This document shows, in pieces, positions 33,384 to 41,194 of a DNA stretch of 64,000 bases. A program made the translations under genes and the position numbers. The notes under the pieces were generated by a model. It was not told the DNA's origin and made no database searches. It saw only the letters and a program-made list of their open reading frames with translations. Every line of letters begins with the position of its first letter. The stretch's first letter is position 1. The DNA comes from Chryseobacterium camelliae (GTDB taxonomy: Bacteria > Bacteroidota > Bacteroidia > Flavobacteriales > Weeksellaceae), in contig NZ_CP022986.1 in the NCBI RefSeq assembly GCF_002770595.1, positions 1,426,001 to 1,490,000 of the forward strand. Direction: 5' to 3'.

Positions 33384-33851
33384 TTACTTTGAATATTTTA
33401 ATTCTACGGAGTTAAACTGATATCCTGCAGGAACAGCAAAAATGATCCACGGATGGGAAATCACCTGGATCTCCATTCCACCTGAAACTTTTTGCGGTAC
33501 CTCTACATACAATACTTTATTCTGTACAGAAATATTGTTGATCTGTGTTACCGTATGGTCTCCGGAATTGAATGTTCCAAGGTTATACAGCACCACGGTT
33601 TTGCCTTTGGGGAAAGCAGGCATCTTACTTTGCACATCAGTTCCTGCTTCTACGATACCAAACTGGCTCTTACGGATGACAGACTGGAATTCCTGTTCAT
33701 TCTTCAGAATGGTAAATCCCGGCTTTCCTGTACCTCCCTGTGATTCTGAAACGATGATCTGTGCATTGTCCTGCATTGGCGAAGTTTTATCTGAAGGCAT
33801 CCCGGAACAGCTGATGATAGTTCCTAACCCTATGGCAAACAGTTTTTTCAT
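33384..33851 (-). CDS. PrcB-like lipoprotein
   Basis: A 155-residue protein with a lipobox Ile-Ile-Ser-Cys (Cys15). The mature part ends in a beta-rich domain with Gly-Lys-Thr-Val-Val-Leu-Tyr-Asn-Leu-Gly and Pro-Trp-Ile-Ile-Phe-Ala-Val-Pro segments, as in the PrcB C-terminal domain (PF14343), found in a subunit of the dentilisin protease complex. It is wedged between the HAD gene (22 bp) and the cysteine desulfurase gene (1 bp). Role here unknown. Confidence 0.6.
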   Translation of the reverse strand: MKKLFAIGLGTIISCSGMPSDKTSPMQDNAQIIVSESQGGTGKPGFTILKNEQEFQSVIRKSQFGIVEAGTDVQSKMPAFPKGKTVVLYNLGTFNSGDHTVTQINNISVQNKVLYVEVPQKVSGGMEIQVISHPWIIFAVPAGYQFNSVELKYSK

Positions 33852-33873
33852 GACCCTATTTTATCATCCAAAA

Positions 33874-34464
33874 TTAATGAAAAAATTGGTAATGACCTTC
33901 ATTTGCCCACCTGAGCATATATTTATCTCCGGAAGTATCTCCGAAAGCAATAATTTTATCAAATTTTGAATCATGGATCTCTTCCTGTATCCTGACCAGT
34001 TTTTCTTTTCCGTTGCAGTTTTTACCGATAAAATTGCCTGTAAAAATGCCGTTCCGGAATTCAGCCTTAGTAGCTACCAGCTGCATCTGCAGGGCTTCTG
34101 CAAAGGGTTTTGCCCATATATCCAGTGAAGCGGTAACCAAAAGGCTTTTCGTACTTTCACGATCCATATTTTGGATAAAGTCCAGCGCATTTTCCCTTAC
34201 GATTTTAGGATAATGCTGTTCAAAGAACTGCTGTGCTTTTTTTTCAATCTTTTCCTGGGTCTGGCCTTTAAGGATCGAACCGATAAAGCTTTTTTTCACT
34301 TTTTCGGTTTCGGCCAGCTTCAGTTTAAGCAGAATAAAGAGGGGAACATGCCTTAAAAACTGCATCCTGAACCTGGCTGGATCATAAAACCTGAGGTACA
34401 TGAACATGGTGTCTTTATAGGTAATGGTCCCGTCAAAATCAAAGCAATATAATTTTTTCATCAT
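33874..34464 (-). CDS. HAD phosphatase, candidate polyprenyl-phosphoribose 5-phosphate phosphatase
   Basis: A 196-residue HAD-IB (SerB-like) phosphatase: motif I Asp9-Phe-Asp11-Gly-Thr, motif II in Leu-Leu-Val-Thr-Ala-Ser, a lysine near 155 (motif III) and motif IV Phe-Gly-Asp-Thr-Ser-Gly-Asp. A helical cap lies between motifs I and II. It begins directly after the stop codon of the DprE2-like gene and is the last of four tightly packed genes. In the mycobacterial route the phosphate of polyprenyl-phospho-(5-phospho)ribose must be removed before DprE1 acts, so this is a reasonable candidate; that role is inferred from position. Confidence 0.75.
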   Translation of the reverse strand: MMKKLYCFDFDGTITYKDTMFMYLRFYDPARFRMQFLRHVPLFILLKLKLAETEKVKKSFIGSILKGQTQEKIEKKAQQFFEQHYPKIVRENALDFIQNMDRESTKSLLVTASLDIWAKPFAEALQMQLVATKAEFRNGIFTGNFIGKNCNGKEKLVRIQEEIHDSKFDKIIAFGDTSGDKYMLRWANEGHYQFFH

Positions 34465-35190
34465 TTATAGTTTTAATTTTTTGAATAGGAATTCCGGAAT
34501 GTTCCTGATGATCATCATGATCACTGCCCATACCGGCAGTACATAGGTAATATTCCTCCTGCTTTTGTACGCTTTAAAAATATGGGCCGCTGCCTGTTTG
34601 GGAGTTGCCGTCAATGCCGGGTTCAACGGCATGCCTTCGGTCATTTTGGTTGCCATAAAGCCCGGCTTAACCGTCATGACATGGACTTTCTTTTCAAAAA
34701 GATAGTTCCTTAAACCACTTAGGTAAGCTGTGAATGCCGCTTTTGCACTTCCATAAATGAAATTGCTCTGCCTGCCACGGTCACCGGCTACTGAGGATAG
34801 TCCGATGATGGTTCCGGACCTCCGGCTTTCGAATTTATAGGCAAAGTGATTGATAACGGGAACCAGGCGGGAATAGTTGATGCTGATGATCCTTTCGGTA
34901 TTCCTGTTGTCGTACAGTCCCTCTTCAGAACCTTCACCCAGGTATCCTGCCGCACAGAACAGCAGTTGCGAATGTACAGAATCCAGCCTGTTGTAATCAA
35001 TCTCTTTCATCAGGTCCAGCTCAATGACTTCGGACTGCTGAAAGAACTTCACATCAATATGCCTGGCAAACCGTTCGGTTGTTTCCCTGTTAGAGGTCAC
35101 GAGATAAATTTTCTCAAATTTCTCCCCTTCCTGAAGTGCTTTTTCCACAAAAGCCTGTGCTACCTCGGATGTACTTCCCAGAACTATCAT
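34465..35190 (-). CDS. DprE2-like short-chain dehydrogenase
   Basis: A 241-residue SDR with an N-terminal nucleotide-binding Gly-Ser-Thr-Ser-Glu-Val-Ala (5-11), Ser133, Tyr146 and Lys150. The stretch Leu-Ser-Ser-Val-Ala-Gly-Asp-Arg-Gly-Arg-Gln-Ser-Asn-Phe-Ile-Tyr-Gly-Ser closely follows mycobacterial DprE2, which reduces the 2-keto intermediate made by DprE1 to polyprenyl-phospho-arabinose. A hydrophobic, basic C-terminus (about 215-241) suggests membrane association. It overlaps the DprE1-like gene by four bases and abuts the HAD gene. Confidence 0.82.
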   Translation of the reverse strand: MIVLGSTSEVAQAFVEKALQEGEKFEKIYLVTSNRETTERFARHIDVKFFQQSEVIELDLMKEIDYNRLDSVHSQLLFCAAGYLGEGSEEGLYDNRNTERIISINYSRLVPVINHFAYKFESRRSGTIIGLSSVAGDRGRQSNFIYGSAKAAFTAYLSGLRNYLFEKKVHVMTVKPGFMATKMTEGMPLNPALTATPKQAAAHIFKAYKSRRNITYVLPVWAVIMMIIRNIPEFLFKKLKL

Positions 35191-36509
35191 GATGAATGGT
35201 TGTTTATGATTCTTTTGTGCTGAAGAGACACAAATTTAGGATTATGGATATTTTTTAGATAACCGGTAAGGGAGGACCTACTCATACTGTCTTTGGTAAG
35301 GTAAATCCTTCCCCCGAATTCCTGTACGATATCATCCAGCTTATCTACCAGCTTTTTAAGTTTTGCATTGACTTTAAAATCAAGTGCGAGCGTATAGCCT
35401 TCCATCGGAAATGAGTTGTACGCCTGCGGATTGTTTTTCCCGAAGAGTTTCAGCACCGCCAGGAAGGATCCGTTTCCGCTGCTGGCAATGGTTTCAAGGA
35501 TTTTTTTCATTCCTTCTCTTCCATTCTCTTTCGGGATGACCATCTGATACTGGATAAATCCTGATTTCCCATAGATGCGGTTCCAGTTATGGATGGCATC
35601 TAAAGGATAAAAAAAAGTCTCGTAATCAATAAAGTTTTTAAGTTCCTTTTTAGACTGCTTTTTATAATACAGCAGATTGAATATCTTAATTGTAAACGCA
35701 TTCAATACAAATCCCGGAAAGTAAAACGGGACATTGGGTTCAATCTTTTTCTTAAGCCTTAAGGGACTTCCGGAAAGGTTCTGCGGCAGTTCATGCTGGA
35801 AGGCGTGTTCTCCCCGCATCAGGATACTTCTGCCAGTATTGGGGCCTTTCTGAAAACAGTCGATCCACGCTACCGTATAGGTCCAGCTTTCACTTTCCTC
35901 AAAAAGGCGGAATATTTCATCCAGGTTTTCAGCTTTGATGCTTTCCTGGCGGATGTAAGCCGTTTCTATATTTTTAAGCTTGAATTTTGCCGTCAGAATG
36001 ATCCCTGTAAGTCCCATTCCCCCGATGGTTGCCCAGAACTTTTCCTGGTTCTCTTCCCTTGAACAGGTCATAATATCACCGGATTCCGTCATAAGCTGAA
36101 ACTCCAGGACGTACTCAGAAAAACATCCTTCGGCGTGATGATTTTTACCATGCACATCTGAGGCAATGGCACCACCCACAGACACAAATTTTGTCCCGGG
36201 TGTCACATACAGAAAGTAGCCCTGCGGAACAGCGACTTCCAGGACTTCGGAAAGAAGCACGCCGGACTCACATTCTATGATTCCGTTCAACCGGTCGAAA
36301 CTGATAAACTTATTGAGTTTTTTGGTTGAAAAAATATGGTCGCCTAATGAAGCATCCCCGTAACACCTCCCGTTTCCCCTTGCGATCACTTCATTACGCC
36401 CGAGTACAAATTCCTTTATTTTACGGAAGCTGTCTTCAGACTTTATTTCTTTTTCCACTATCGGAAAATTGCCCCAGTTGGTGACTTTCTGTATAAAATT
36501 AGGCTTCAT
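35187..36509 (-). CDS. DprE1-like FAD-dependent oxidase
   Basis: A 440-residue VAO-type flavoenzyme. The FAD domain has Gly-Arg-Cys-Tyr-Gly-Asp (47-52), Gly-Gly-Ala-Ile-Ala-Ser-Asp (112-118) and His-Gly-Lys-Asn-His-His (120-125), nearly identical to Mycobacterium tuberculosis DprE1. Counting residues gives a constant offset of 12: His120 matches His132 and Lys406 matches the catalytic Lys418. At the position of Cys387, the covalent benzothiazinone target, this protein has Ala375. DprE1 oxidises the 2-OH of polyprenyl-phospho-ribose. Four-base overlaps with both neighbours indicate translational coupling. Confidence 0.88.
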   Translation of the reverse strand: MKPNFIQKVTNWGNFPIVEKEIKSEDSFRKIKEFVLGRNEVIARGNGRCYGDASLGDHIFSTKKLNKFISFDRLNGIIECESGVLLSEVLEVAVPQGYFLYVTPGTKFVSVGGAIASDVHGKNHHAEGCFSEYVLEFQLMTESGDIMTCSREENQEKFWATIGGMGLTGIILTAKFKLKNIETAYIRQESIKAENLDEIFRLFEESESWTYTVAWIDCFQKGPNTGRSILMRGEHAFQHELPQNLSGSPLRLKKKIEPNVPFYFPGFVLNAFTIKIFNLLYYKKQSKKELKNFIDYETFFYPLDAIHNWNRIYGKSGFIQYQMVIPKENGREGMKKILETIASSGNGSFLAVLKLFGKNNPQAYNSFPMEGYTLALDFKVNAKLKKLVDKLDDIVQEFGGRIYLTKDSMSRSSLTGYLKNIHNPKFVSLQHKRIINNHSS

Positions 36510-37393
36510 TTTTTAAAGTAGATTTGAATTAAAAATGCAGCAACCCACAACACTAAGGTGACCTGAATGTACCGGTCCCTGTACACGATCTTGGTTGGAG
36601 ATTCCGTCCTGTTGTATACCAGCGTCTGCTGAAGATACCGCAGAAAAGCAAAGACCACAAAGATAACCGTATAAAATACCCTTTCATGAAACCGCATCTG
36701 GACTTCAGGTGATAATGTAAACATAAGGTAACATACGATGGCCAGTGTTACAGAAATAGAAAGGGTTATATCTGCAAACTGAACATTATATCCATCCAAA
36801 GCCCTCCGTGTTTTACCGGAAACCTGCGCATTGATCAGTTCTCCTCTCCTTTTTCCGATGGCCAGAACCAGCGCAAGGACAAATGTAAGCAATATCGCCC
36901 ATTGCGAAGTTTTAATCCCGGTAATGTATCCTCCTGACAATACGCGGAGTACAAAGCCTACCGCAATAATGGAAATATCTACAATGGCAACATGCTTCAG
37001 CCTGAATGTATAAGCCAGGTTCATCACAAAATAAAAGCCTATGATCACGGCAAATTTCCATAAATTCTGATGGAAATATATCTGAGCAAGAAAGACAGCA
37101 ATACTGTTGATCACGAGTAAAACAATCAGAATGGCAACAGCCTGTCTTTTCGATATGGCACCGCTGGCTAACGGACGCCTTCTTTTTTCAGGGTGCTTGC
37201 GGTCTGCTTCAATATCATTATAATCATTAAGGATATAAACCACACTGGCAGTAAGTGAAAAAATAACGAATGCAACAATACTTTTGGTAAGAAGATCAAC
37301 ATTGGTAATATTGCCTGAAAAAAAGAGGGGAACAAAAACAAACAGGTTCTTCACCCATTGCTCCATCCGGAGCAGCTTTACATATTTCTTCAT
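36506..37393 (-). CDS. UbiA-type polyprenyl-phosphate 5-phosphoribosyltransferase
   Basis: A 295-residue membrane protein with about nine helices. The first metal-binding motif is Asn56-Asp57-x-x-Asp60-x-x-x-Asp64 followed by Arg-Lys-His-Pro-Glu-Lys and Arg-Pro-Leu-Ala-Ser-Gly, the form typical of decaprenyl-phosphate phosphoribosyltransferase (Rv3806c) rather than of menaquinone or heme prenyltransferases. The N-terminal Gln-Trp-Val-Lys-Asn-Leu-Phe-Val-Phe is also typical. It would transfer 5-phosphoribose from PRPP onto polyprenyl phosphate. It is the first gene of the four-gene set and overlaps the DprE1-like gene by four bases. Confidence 0.85.
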   Translation of the reverse strand: MKKYVKLLRMEQWVKNLFVFVPLFFSGNITNVDLLTKSIVAFVIFSLTASVVYILNDYNDIEADRKHPEKRRRPLASGAISKRQAVAILIVLLVINSIAVFLAQIYFHQNLWKFAVIIGFYFVMNLAYTFRLKHVAIVDISIIAVGFVLRVLSGGYITGIKTSQWAILLTFVLALVLAIGKRRGELINAQVSGKTRRALDGYNVQFADITLSISVTLAIVCYLMFTLSPEVQMRFHERVFYTVIFVVFAFLRYLQQTLVYNRTESPTKIVYRDRYIQVTLVLWVAAFLIQIYFKK

Positions 37394-37410
37394 TTATGTG
37401 GTTTCAGATG

Positions 37411-37418
37411 CAAAAATA
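37411..37418 (-). promoter_or_regulatory. -7 promoter element of the ubiA-dprE operon
   Basis: TATTTTTG on the minus strand, 17 bp before the ATG at 37393; no clear -33 box. Confidence 0.5.
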
Positions 37419-37448
37419 ACAATTTAAAAAAAAATTCCGGATAAAAAT

Positions 37449-37472
37449 ACAAAAAAAACCGCCGAAGCGGTT
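37449..37472 (-). terminator. intrinsic terminator after the OmpA-family gene
   Basis: AACCGC and GCGGTT around a TTCG tetraloop (minus strand), followed by eight Ts. Confidence 0.8.
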
Positions 37473-37500
37473 ATCTGGAAAATATTTATATGTTAATTAA

Positions 37501-38190
37501 TTACTGTCCCTGCTGGGCATCGTTAATCATTTTTTCGTTTGCTGTAATAGCAAATTCTACCCTCCTGTTTTTAGCTCTTCCCGCATCGGTATCGTTGCTG
37601 GCTACAGGCATGCTTTCTCCTTCACCTTTAGCATATAATCTGGATGATGCTATTCCTTTACCCATAAGATAGGCTTTTACCGAATTGGCTCTTCTTTCAG
37701 AAAGGCTCATATTATAACTATCAGAACCTTTGCTGTCCGTATGGCCATAGATATTGATGTTGGTATCAGGGTTGTTAACGAGTACCTGAGCCAATTTATC
37801 CAGGTTGGTTTTAGCTGCAGCAGTAAGGTCTGATGAGTCAAAAGCAAAATTCACAATGCTTTCACTTAAAGTAATCTTAATACCGTCCCCTACTCTTTCT
37901 ACTTCAGCGCCAGGTAAGGTTTCTTTAATCTCCTTAGCCTGCTTATCCATTTTGGAACCGATCACATTACCAGCTACACCACCGATAATTCCGCCTAAAA
38001 CAGCTCCTAAGGCTGCATTTTTTCCTCTACCTACATTGTTACCCAATACGCCTCCGATCACTGCTCCTGAAGCAACACCTACGGCTGTACCTCTCTGCTG
38101 GTGGTTGGAATTCTGAATGGTTTCGCAGCTTGTCAGCAATAGTGCTGACGACATGAAAAACGCTCCGATATATGTTTTAGTTAATTTCAT
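37501..38190 (-). CDS. OmpA family lipoprotein with glycine zipper
   Basis: The 229-residue lipoprotein (lipobox Leu-Thr-Ser-Cys, Cys22) has a glycine-zipper segment (about 35-80, repeated Gly-x-x-x-Gly with Gly-Gly-Val-Leu-Gly-Asn) and an OmpA-type peptidoglycan-binding domain (about 105-220) with Tyr-Gly-His-Thr-Asp-Ser-Lys-Gly and Leu-Ser-Glu-Arg-Arg-Ala. It should tether the outer membrane to peptidoglycan. A lipocalin-like lipoprotein gene lies 26 bp upstream. Confidence 0.9.
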   Translation of the reverse strand: MKLTKTYIGAFFMSSALLLTSCETIQNSNHQQRGTAVGVASGAVIGGVLGNNVGRGKNAALGAVLGGIIGGVAGNVIGSKMDKQAKEIKETLPGAEVERVGDGIKITLSESIVNFAFDSSDLTAAAKTNLDKLAQVLVNNPDTNINIYGHTDSKGSDSYNMSLSERRANSVKAYLMGKGIASSRLYAKGEGESMPVASNDTDAGRAKNRRVEFAITANEKMINDAQQGQ

Positions 38191-38216
38191 CTTTTTAATT
38201 TTTTTGTTATTATTAC

Positions 38217-38708
38217 TTATTTCATTCCGCTTCTCTCGAAATGGTATACGACTCTTACATTATTTCCATCAAATGGAACATTCTGTTCCAATGAAAACTG
38301 GTCTGTATTCTGATCAACAATGGTCAGGGAGTACCCTACTGTATTTTGTTTGGCCTTGGTTCCGGCAGCAATTTTCTTGAACATAAAAGTATTGCCTCCT
38401 TTTGACTCAAATTTTATAGGCTGTGTAAGAGCAGGGCAGGATCCGCCGCCATTTAAAGTATATGCTCCTGTGTAGTTATTGGGAATCAATCTCCAGTGGC
38501 TTCCAATGAAACACTGAATATCTGCACCTTCATCAAAAGGTTTGATCTTATACTGCTTATCGTAATCGATACGTACAATTTCCCAGTCCCCTTTCATTTT
38601 TAAAAATTCAGCCCTCTGATTCTGGGAATTCGCAGCTCTGTTTACAGAGGAACAAGACACTGCAAAAAGTGAAGTTCCCAGTATGCCTGCAAGAAATAAA
38701 TTTTTCAT
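38217..38708 (-). CDS. lipocalin-like lipoprotein
   Basis: A 163-residue lipoprotein (lipobox Ala-Val-Ser-Cys, Cys19). The mature part starts with Leu-Lys-Met-Lys-Gly-Asp-Trp-Glu-Ile-Val, the Gly-x-Trp motif of lipocalin-like domains, and ends with strands leading to Val-Arg-Val-Val-Tyr-His-Phe-Glu-Arg. Two cysteines (near 66 and 91) could form a disulfide. Probable small ligand-binding barrel at the outer membrane. Likely co-transcribed with the OmpA-family gene. Confidence 0.7.
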   Translation of the reverse strand: MKNLFLAGILGTSLFAVSCSSVNRAANSQNQRAEFLKMKGDWEIVRIDYDKQYKIKPFDEGADIQCFIGSHWRLIPNNYTGAYTLNGGGSCPALTQPIKFESKGGNTFMFKKIAAGTKAKQNTVGYSLTIVDQNTDQFSLEQNVPFDGNNVRVVYHFERSGMK

Positions 38709-38770
38709 ACTCTAGTTTATTATAGTTAGTATAAAGTCATAAAAAACCGTGCCAAATAAATTGTGAAAAC

Positions 38771-38795
38771 AAAAAAGTCCGGGACGACCCGGACT
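38771..38795 (-). terminator. intrinsic terminator after the subtilase gene
   Basis: AGTCCGGG and CCCGGACT around a four-base loop with a T-run on the minus strand. Confidence 0.8.
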
Positions 38796-38827
38796 CTTAT
38801 ATTGCTATTCCTGAAGTAAAATCAGAA

Positions 38828-40510
38828 TTATTTCCTCACTGCTTTTCTGGATGGTTTTGCTGCTTTTTTAGCAGATCCGGATTTGCCGTTGTAGAAGTTC
38901 GTGTACGCATATTCTGCCGCTTTCTCAAGATCGATTACGCCTCCGGCCTGTGAATAGGTATTAAACTGATTGACGGTACTCGGATTGCTGGATTTCACCA
39001 GTGACTCGATGATCTGGTCAGGCTTTAGCCCAGGCATATACGCCAGAAGCACTGCTGCTGCACCGGCTACAACAGGCGAAGCCATGGACGTTCCCTGAAG
39101 GTATCTGTATTCATTCTTCGGGACCGTAGAATAAATCTGCTCTCCCGGGGCGAATACATTCACCATTTTCTTGTTGTAATTGGAGAAGCTCGCTCGTAAA
39201 GCATCATTGTTATTGGTACTTGCCCCTACAACCAAAACATTGTTCACAAACGGCTTTTCATCTGTAGCATTTTTGAAATTGGTAGGATATGCAACATGCT
39301 CAGCAACATCTTCATTCTCATTACCGGCAGCCTTCACCAAAAGTACGCCTTTATCCTGCGCATATTTGAATGCATCCCAAACGACATTTTTACCTGGAGA
39401 AAGCGGCTTACCGAAGCTCATGTTCAGCACTTTGGCTCCATTGTCTACCGCATATCTGATGGCATTAGCCACGTCCTTATCTCTTTCATCCCCGTTCGGT
39501 ACTGTTCTTACAGACATGATTTTCGCTACCCTCGACGCAACTCCGTACTGTACTTCTTTCCCCTGAGGAAGACCGGCAATGATACCCGCAACGTGGGTTC
39601 CGTGTTCTGCATCCGGACCCTCATAATGGTTATTACCATATTTCTTTTCAGAATAATCATCATAATTATCCCCTACGATTTCTTTTCTCGGGTCATAACT
39701 GAGATCATATTGTTTGCTCTGAGGCTCAAAATGATCAATAGCTTCCTTCATCTGTGCAGAGATGGCTTTTTCAAATTCCGCAGACGATTTGCCTTTAAAA
39801 TCCGGACTTTGCGCAACCTGCTTCAATATATTCAATGCAATGGCATCTTTCTGATCGGTAGGAGCCGGTATAGCGGCTACCGTTTCCGGAGTCACTGCTT
39901 TGCCGTTCAGCATTTTCATCATATTAGGGATCAGGGTATTGATCATGGTGAATGTCTGAAGGCTCTGTCTGGCTTCTGTACTTTTATCGGTAAAAAGTTC
40001 TTTGGCTTTCATATACATCGCAAACTCTTCCGGCATTTTAGCCTGGTTAGCTTTGTTTTTAGTAGAATCATCCCCTTCAAAAACAGGCTTGTATTTGGCA
40101 ACCACTCTCGTAACTTCCATATTGTCTACATCGATATCGCCGTTTTTTCCGCCGATAAAGTTCCATCCGTGAACGTCATCGATGTATCCGTTACCGTCAT
40201 CATCCTTACCATTTCCAGGAACTTCGTTAGGATTGGTCCATATGTTTTTCACCAGTCCCGGATGGTCTACCTGAACACCGCTGTCTAAAACACCAACGAT
40301 AACTGTTTTAGGCTTAAGACCTTTGGACTCTAAAAATTTATATGCGTTTTCGGTATTGATCCCATATACTTTTGTGGTGGCAAAATCTTTATGATACCAT
40401 GTCATCAGGTCCTTATCCTCATTAGGATCGAGTTTTTTATCCTGTGCTTGCTGAGCAAAACCAAAGCTGAAACCTGTCAGGAAAACAGCAGCCAACAAAA
40501 TCTTTTTCAT
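38828..40510 (-). CDS. exported S8 family serine peptidase (subtilase)
   Basis: A 560-residue protein with a signal peptide (Phe-Gly-Phe-Ala-Gln at 16-20) and a subtilisin catalytic triad: Asp76 in Val-Leu-Asp-Ser-Gly-Val, His303 in His-Gly-Thr-His-Val-Ala-Gly and Ser475 in Gly-Thr-Ser-Met-Ala-Ser-Pro, with oxyanion Asn397. Between Asp and His lies an unusually long, helix-rich insertion of about 150 residues (about 130-290). The C-terminus is basic (Lys/Arg/Ala-rich), with no recognisable type IX secretion domain. It sits 10 bp after wbqC at the end of the par-dapB-lepB gene train. Confidence 0.92.
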   Translation of the reverse strand: MKKILLAAVFLTGFSFGFAQQAQDKKLDPNEDKDLMTWYHKDFATTKVYGINTENAYKFLESKGLKPKTVIVGVLDSGVQVDHPGLVKNIWTNPNEVPGNGKDDDGNGYIDDVHGWNFIGGKNGDIDVDNMEVTRVVAKYKPVFEGDDSTKNKANQAKMPEEFAMYMKAKELFTDKSTEARQSLQTFTMINTLIPNMMKMLNGKAVTPETVAAIPAPTDQKDAIALNILKQVAQSPDFKGKSSAEFEKAISAQMKEAIDHFEPQSKQYDLSYDPRKEIVGDNYDDYSEKKYGNNHYEGPDAEHGTHVAGIIAGLPQGKEVQYGVASRVAKIMSVRTVPNGDERDKDVANAIRYAVDNGAKVLNMSFGKPLSPGKNVVWDAFKYAQDKGVLLVKAAGNENEDVAEHVAYPTNFKNATDEKPFVNNVLVVGASTNNNDALRASFSNYNKKMVNVFAPGEQIYSTVPKNEYRYLQGTSMASPVVAGAAAVLLAYMPGLKPDQIIESLVKSSNPSTVNQFNTYSQAGGVIDLEKAAEYAYTNFYNGKSGSAKKAAKPSRKAVRK

Positions 40511-40520
40511 GTTAATAAGA

Positions 40521-41135
40521 TTATTTAATATTTCTAATATAAGTAACAGATTCAGGTCCTTTGTTACAGATCAGGTCTAAAACAGACAGATCTTTAAGAA
40601 ACCCAAGCTTATCCGAAAATGTCTGGTAATAGTCTTCCATAGCAAATTCTGAAGGTGCCTTAGCTGAAAAACGTTCCCTGAAATTTACCGCTTCCGGATT
40701 TTTGATGTATTTTTCATTCAAAATATATGCCTGATCTGTTTTCAGTATCTGTTGGATGATCTGAAGGGCATTCAGGTTAAAATCAAGAAGTGAATTTCCT
40801 TCATAATTATAAATTTCTTTCAGCCTGCTTTCGTAGTATTCAAAATAAGGCGAGCTCTGGTAGGCTGTCTTGATGGATTTCCAGTGCAGGGTCTTCCAGT
40901 CTTCGGAGTCAGACATTTCAATGTCCTTCAAGAGCCTTTTTCCGTTATGCCTGATCGGGATGATCAGAGCAAGCTTGCCATTGGCTCCATAGATGTTGGC
41001 CCGGTTCCTGTACGTCTGTTTTGGAAAATTTTCGTGCTGTTCCAGCCCGATGGTATTCTCAGGATTTAAAAACACTGAGAACCATGAAATAGGCGGCAGA
41101 TAAAATACCGGCAATAATACGTTCTTCATATTCAT
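40521..41135 (-). CDS. WbqC family protein
   Basis: A 204-residue protein with the WbqC-like features Leu-Pro-Pro-Ile-Ser-Trp-Phe near 13-19, Asn-Arg-Ala-Asn-Ile-Tyr-Gly-Ala-Asn-Gly near 43-53 and Ser-Pro-Tyr-Phe-Glu-Tyr-Tyr near 94-100. The family occurs in O-antigen and other glycan clusters and its biochemical role is unsettled. It follows lepB by 59 bp and precedes the subtilase by 10 bp, the arrangement I know from other flavobacteria. Confidence 0.8.
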   Translation of the reverse strand: MNMKNVLLPVFYLPPISWFSVFLNPENTIGLEQHENFPKQTYRNRANIYGANGKLALIIPIRHNGKRLLKDIEMSDSEDWKTLHWKSIKTAYQSSPYFEYYESRLKEIYNYEGNSLLDFNLNALQIIQQILKTDQAYILNEKYIKNPEAVNFRERFSAKAPSEFAMEDYYQTFSDKLGFLKDLSVLDLICNKGPESVTYIRNIK

Positions 41136-41194
41136 GATGCAAAAATGAAGTATTTTTTCAAATACTTCATTCTGTTTATAATTTATTTAACTGA

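Noticed and set aside
39296..40288. 330-codon open frame opposite the subtilase gene
   Set aside because: Exact antisense shadow of a protein with an intact catalytic triad; composition is not protein-like and no promoter was seen.
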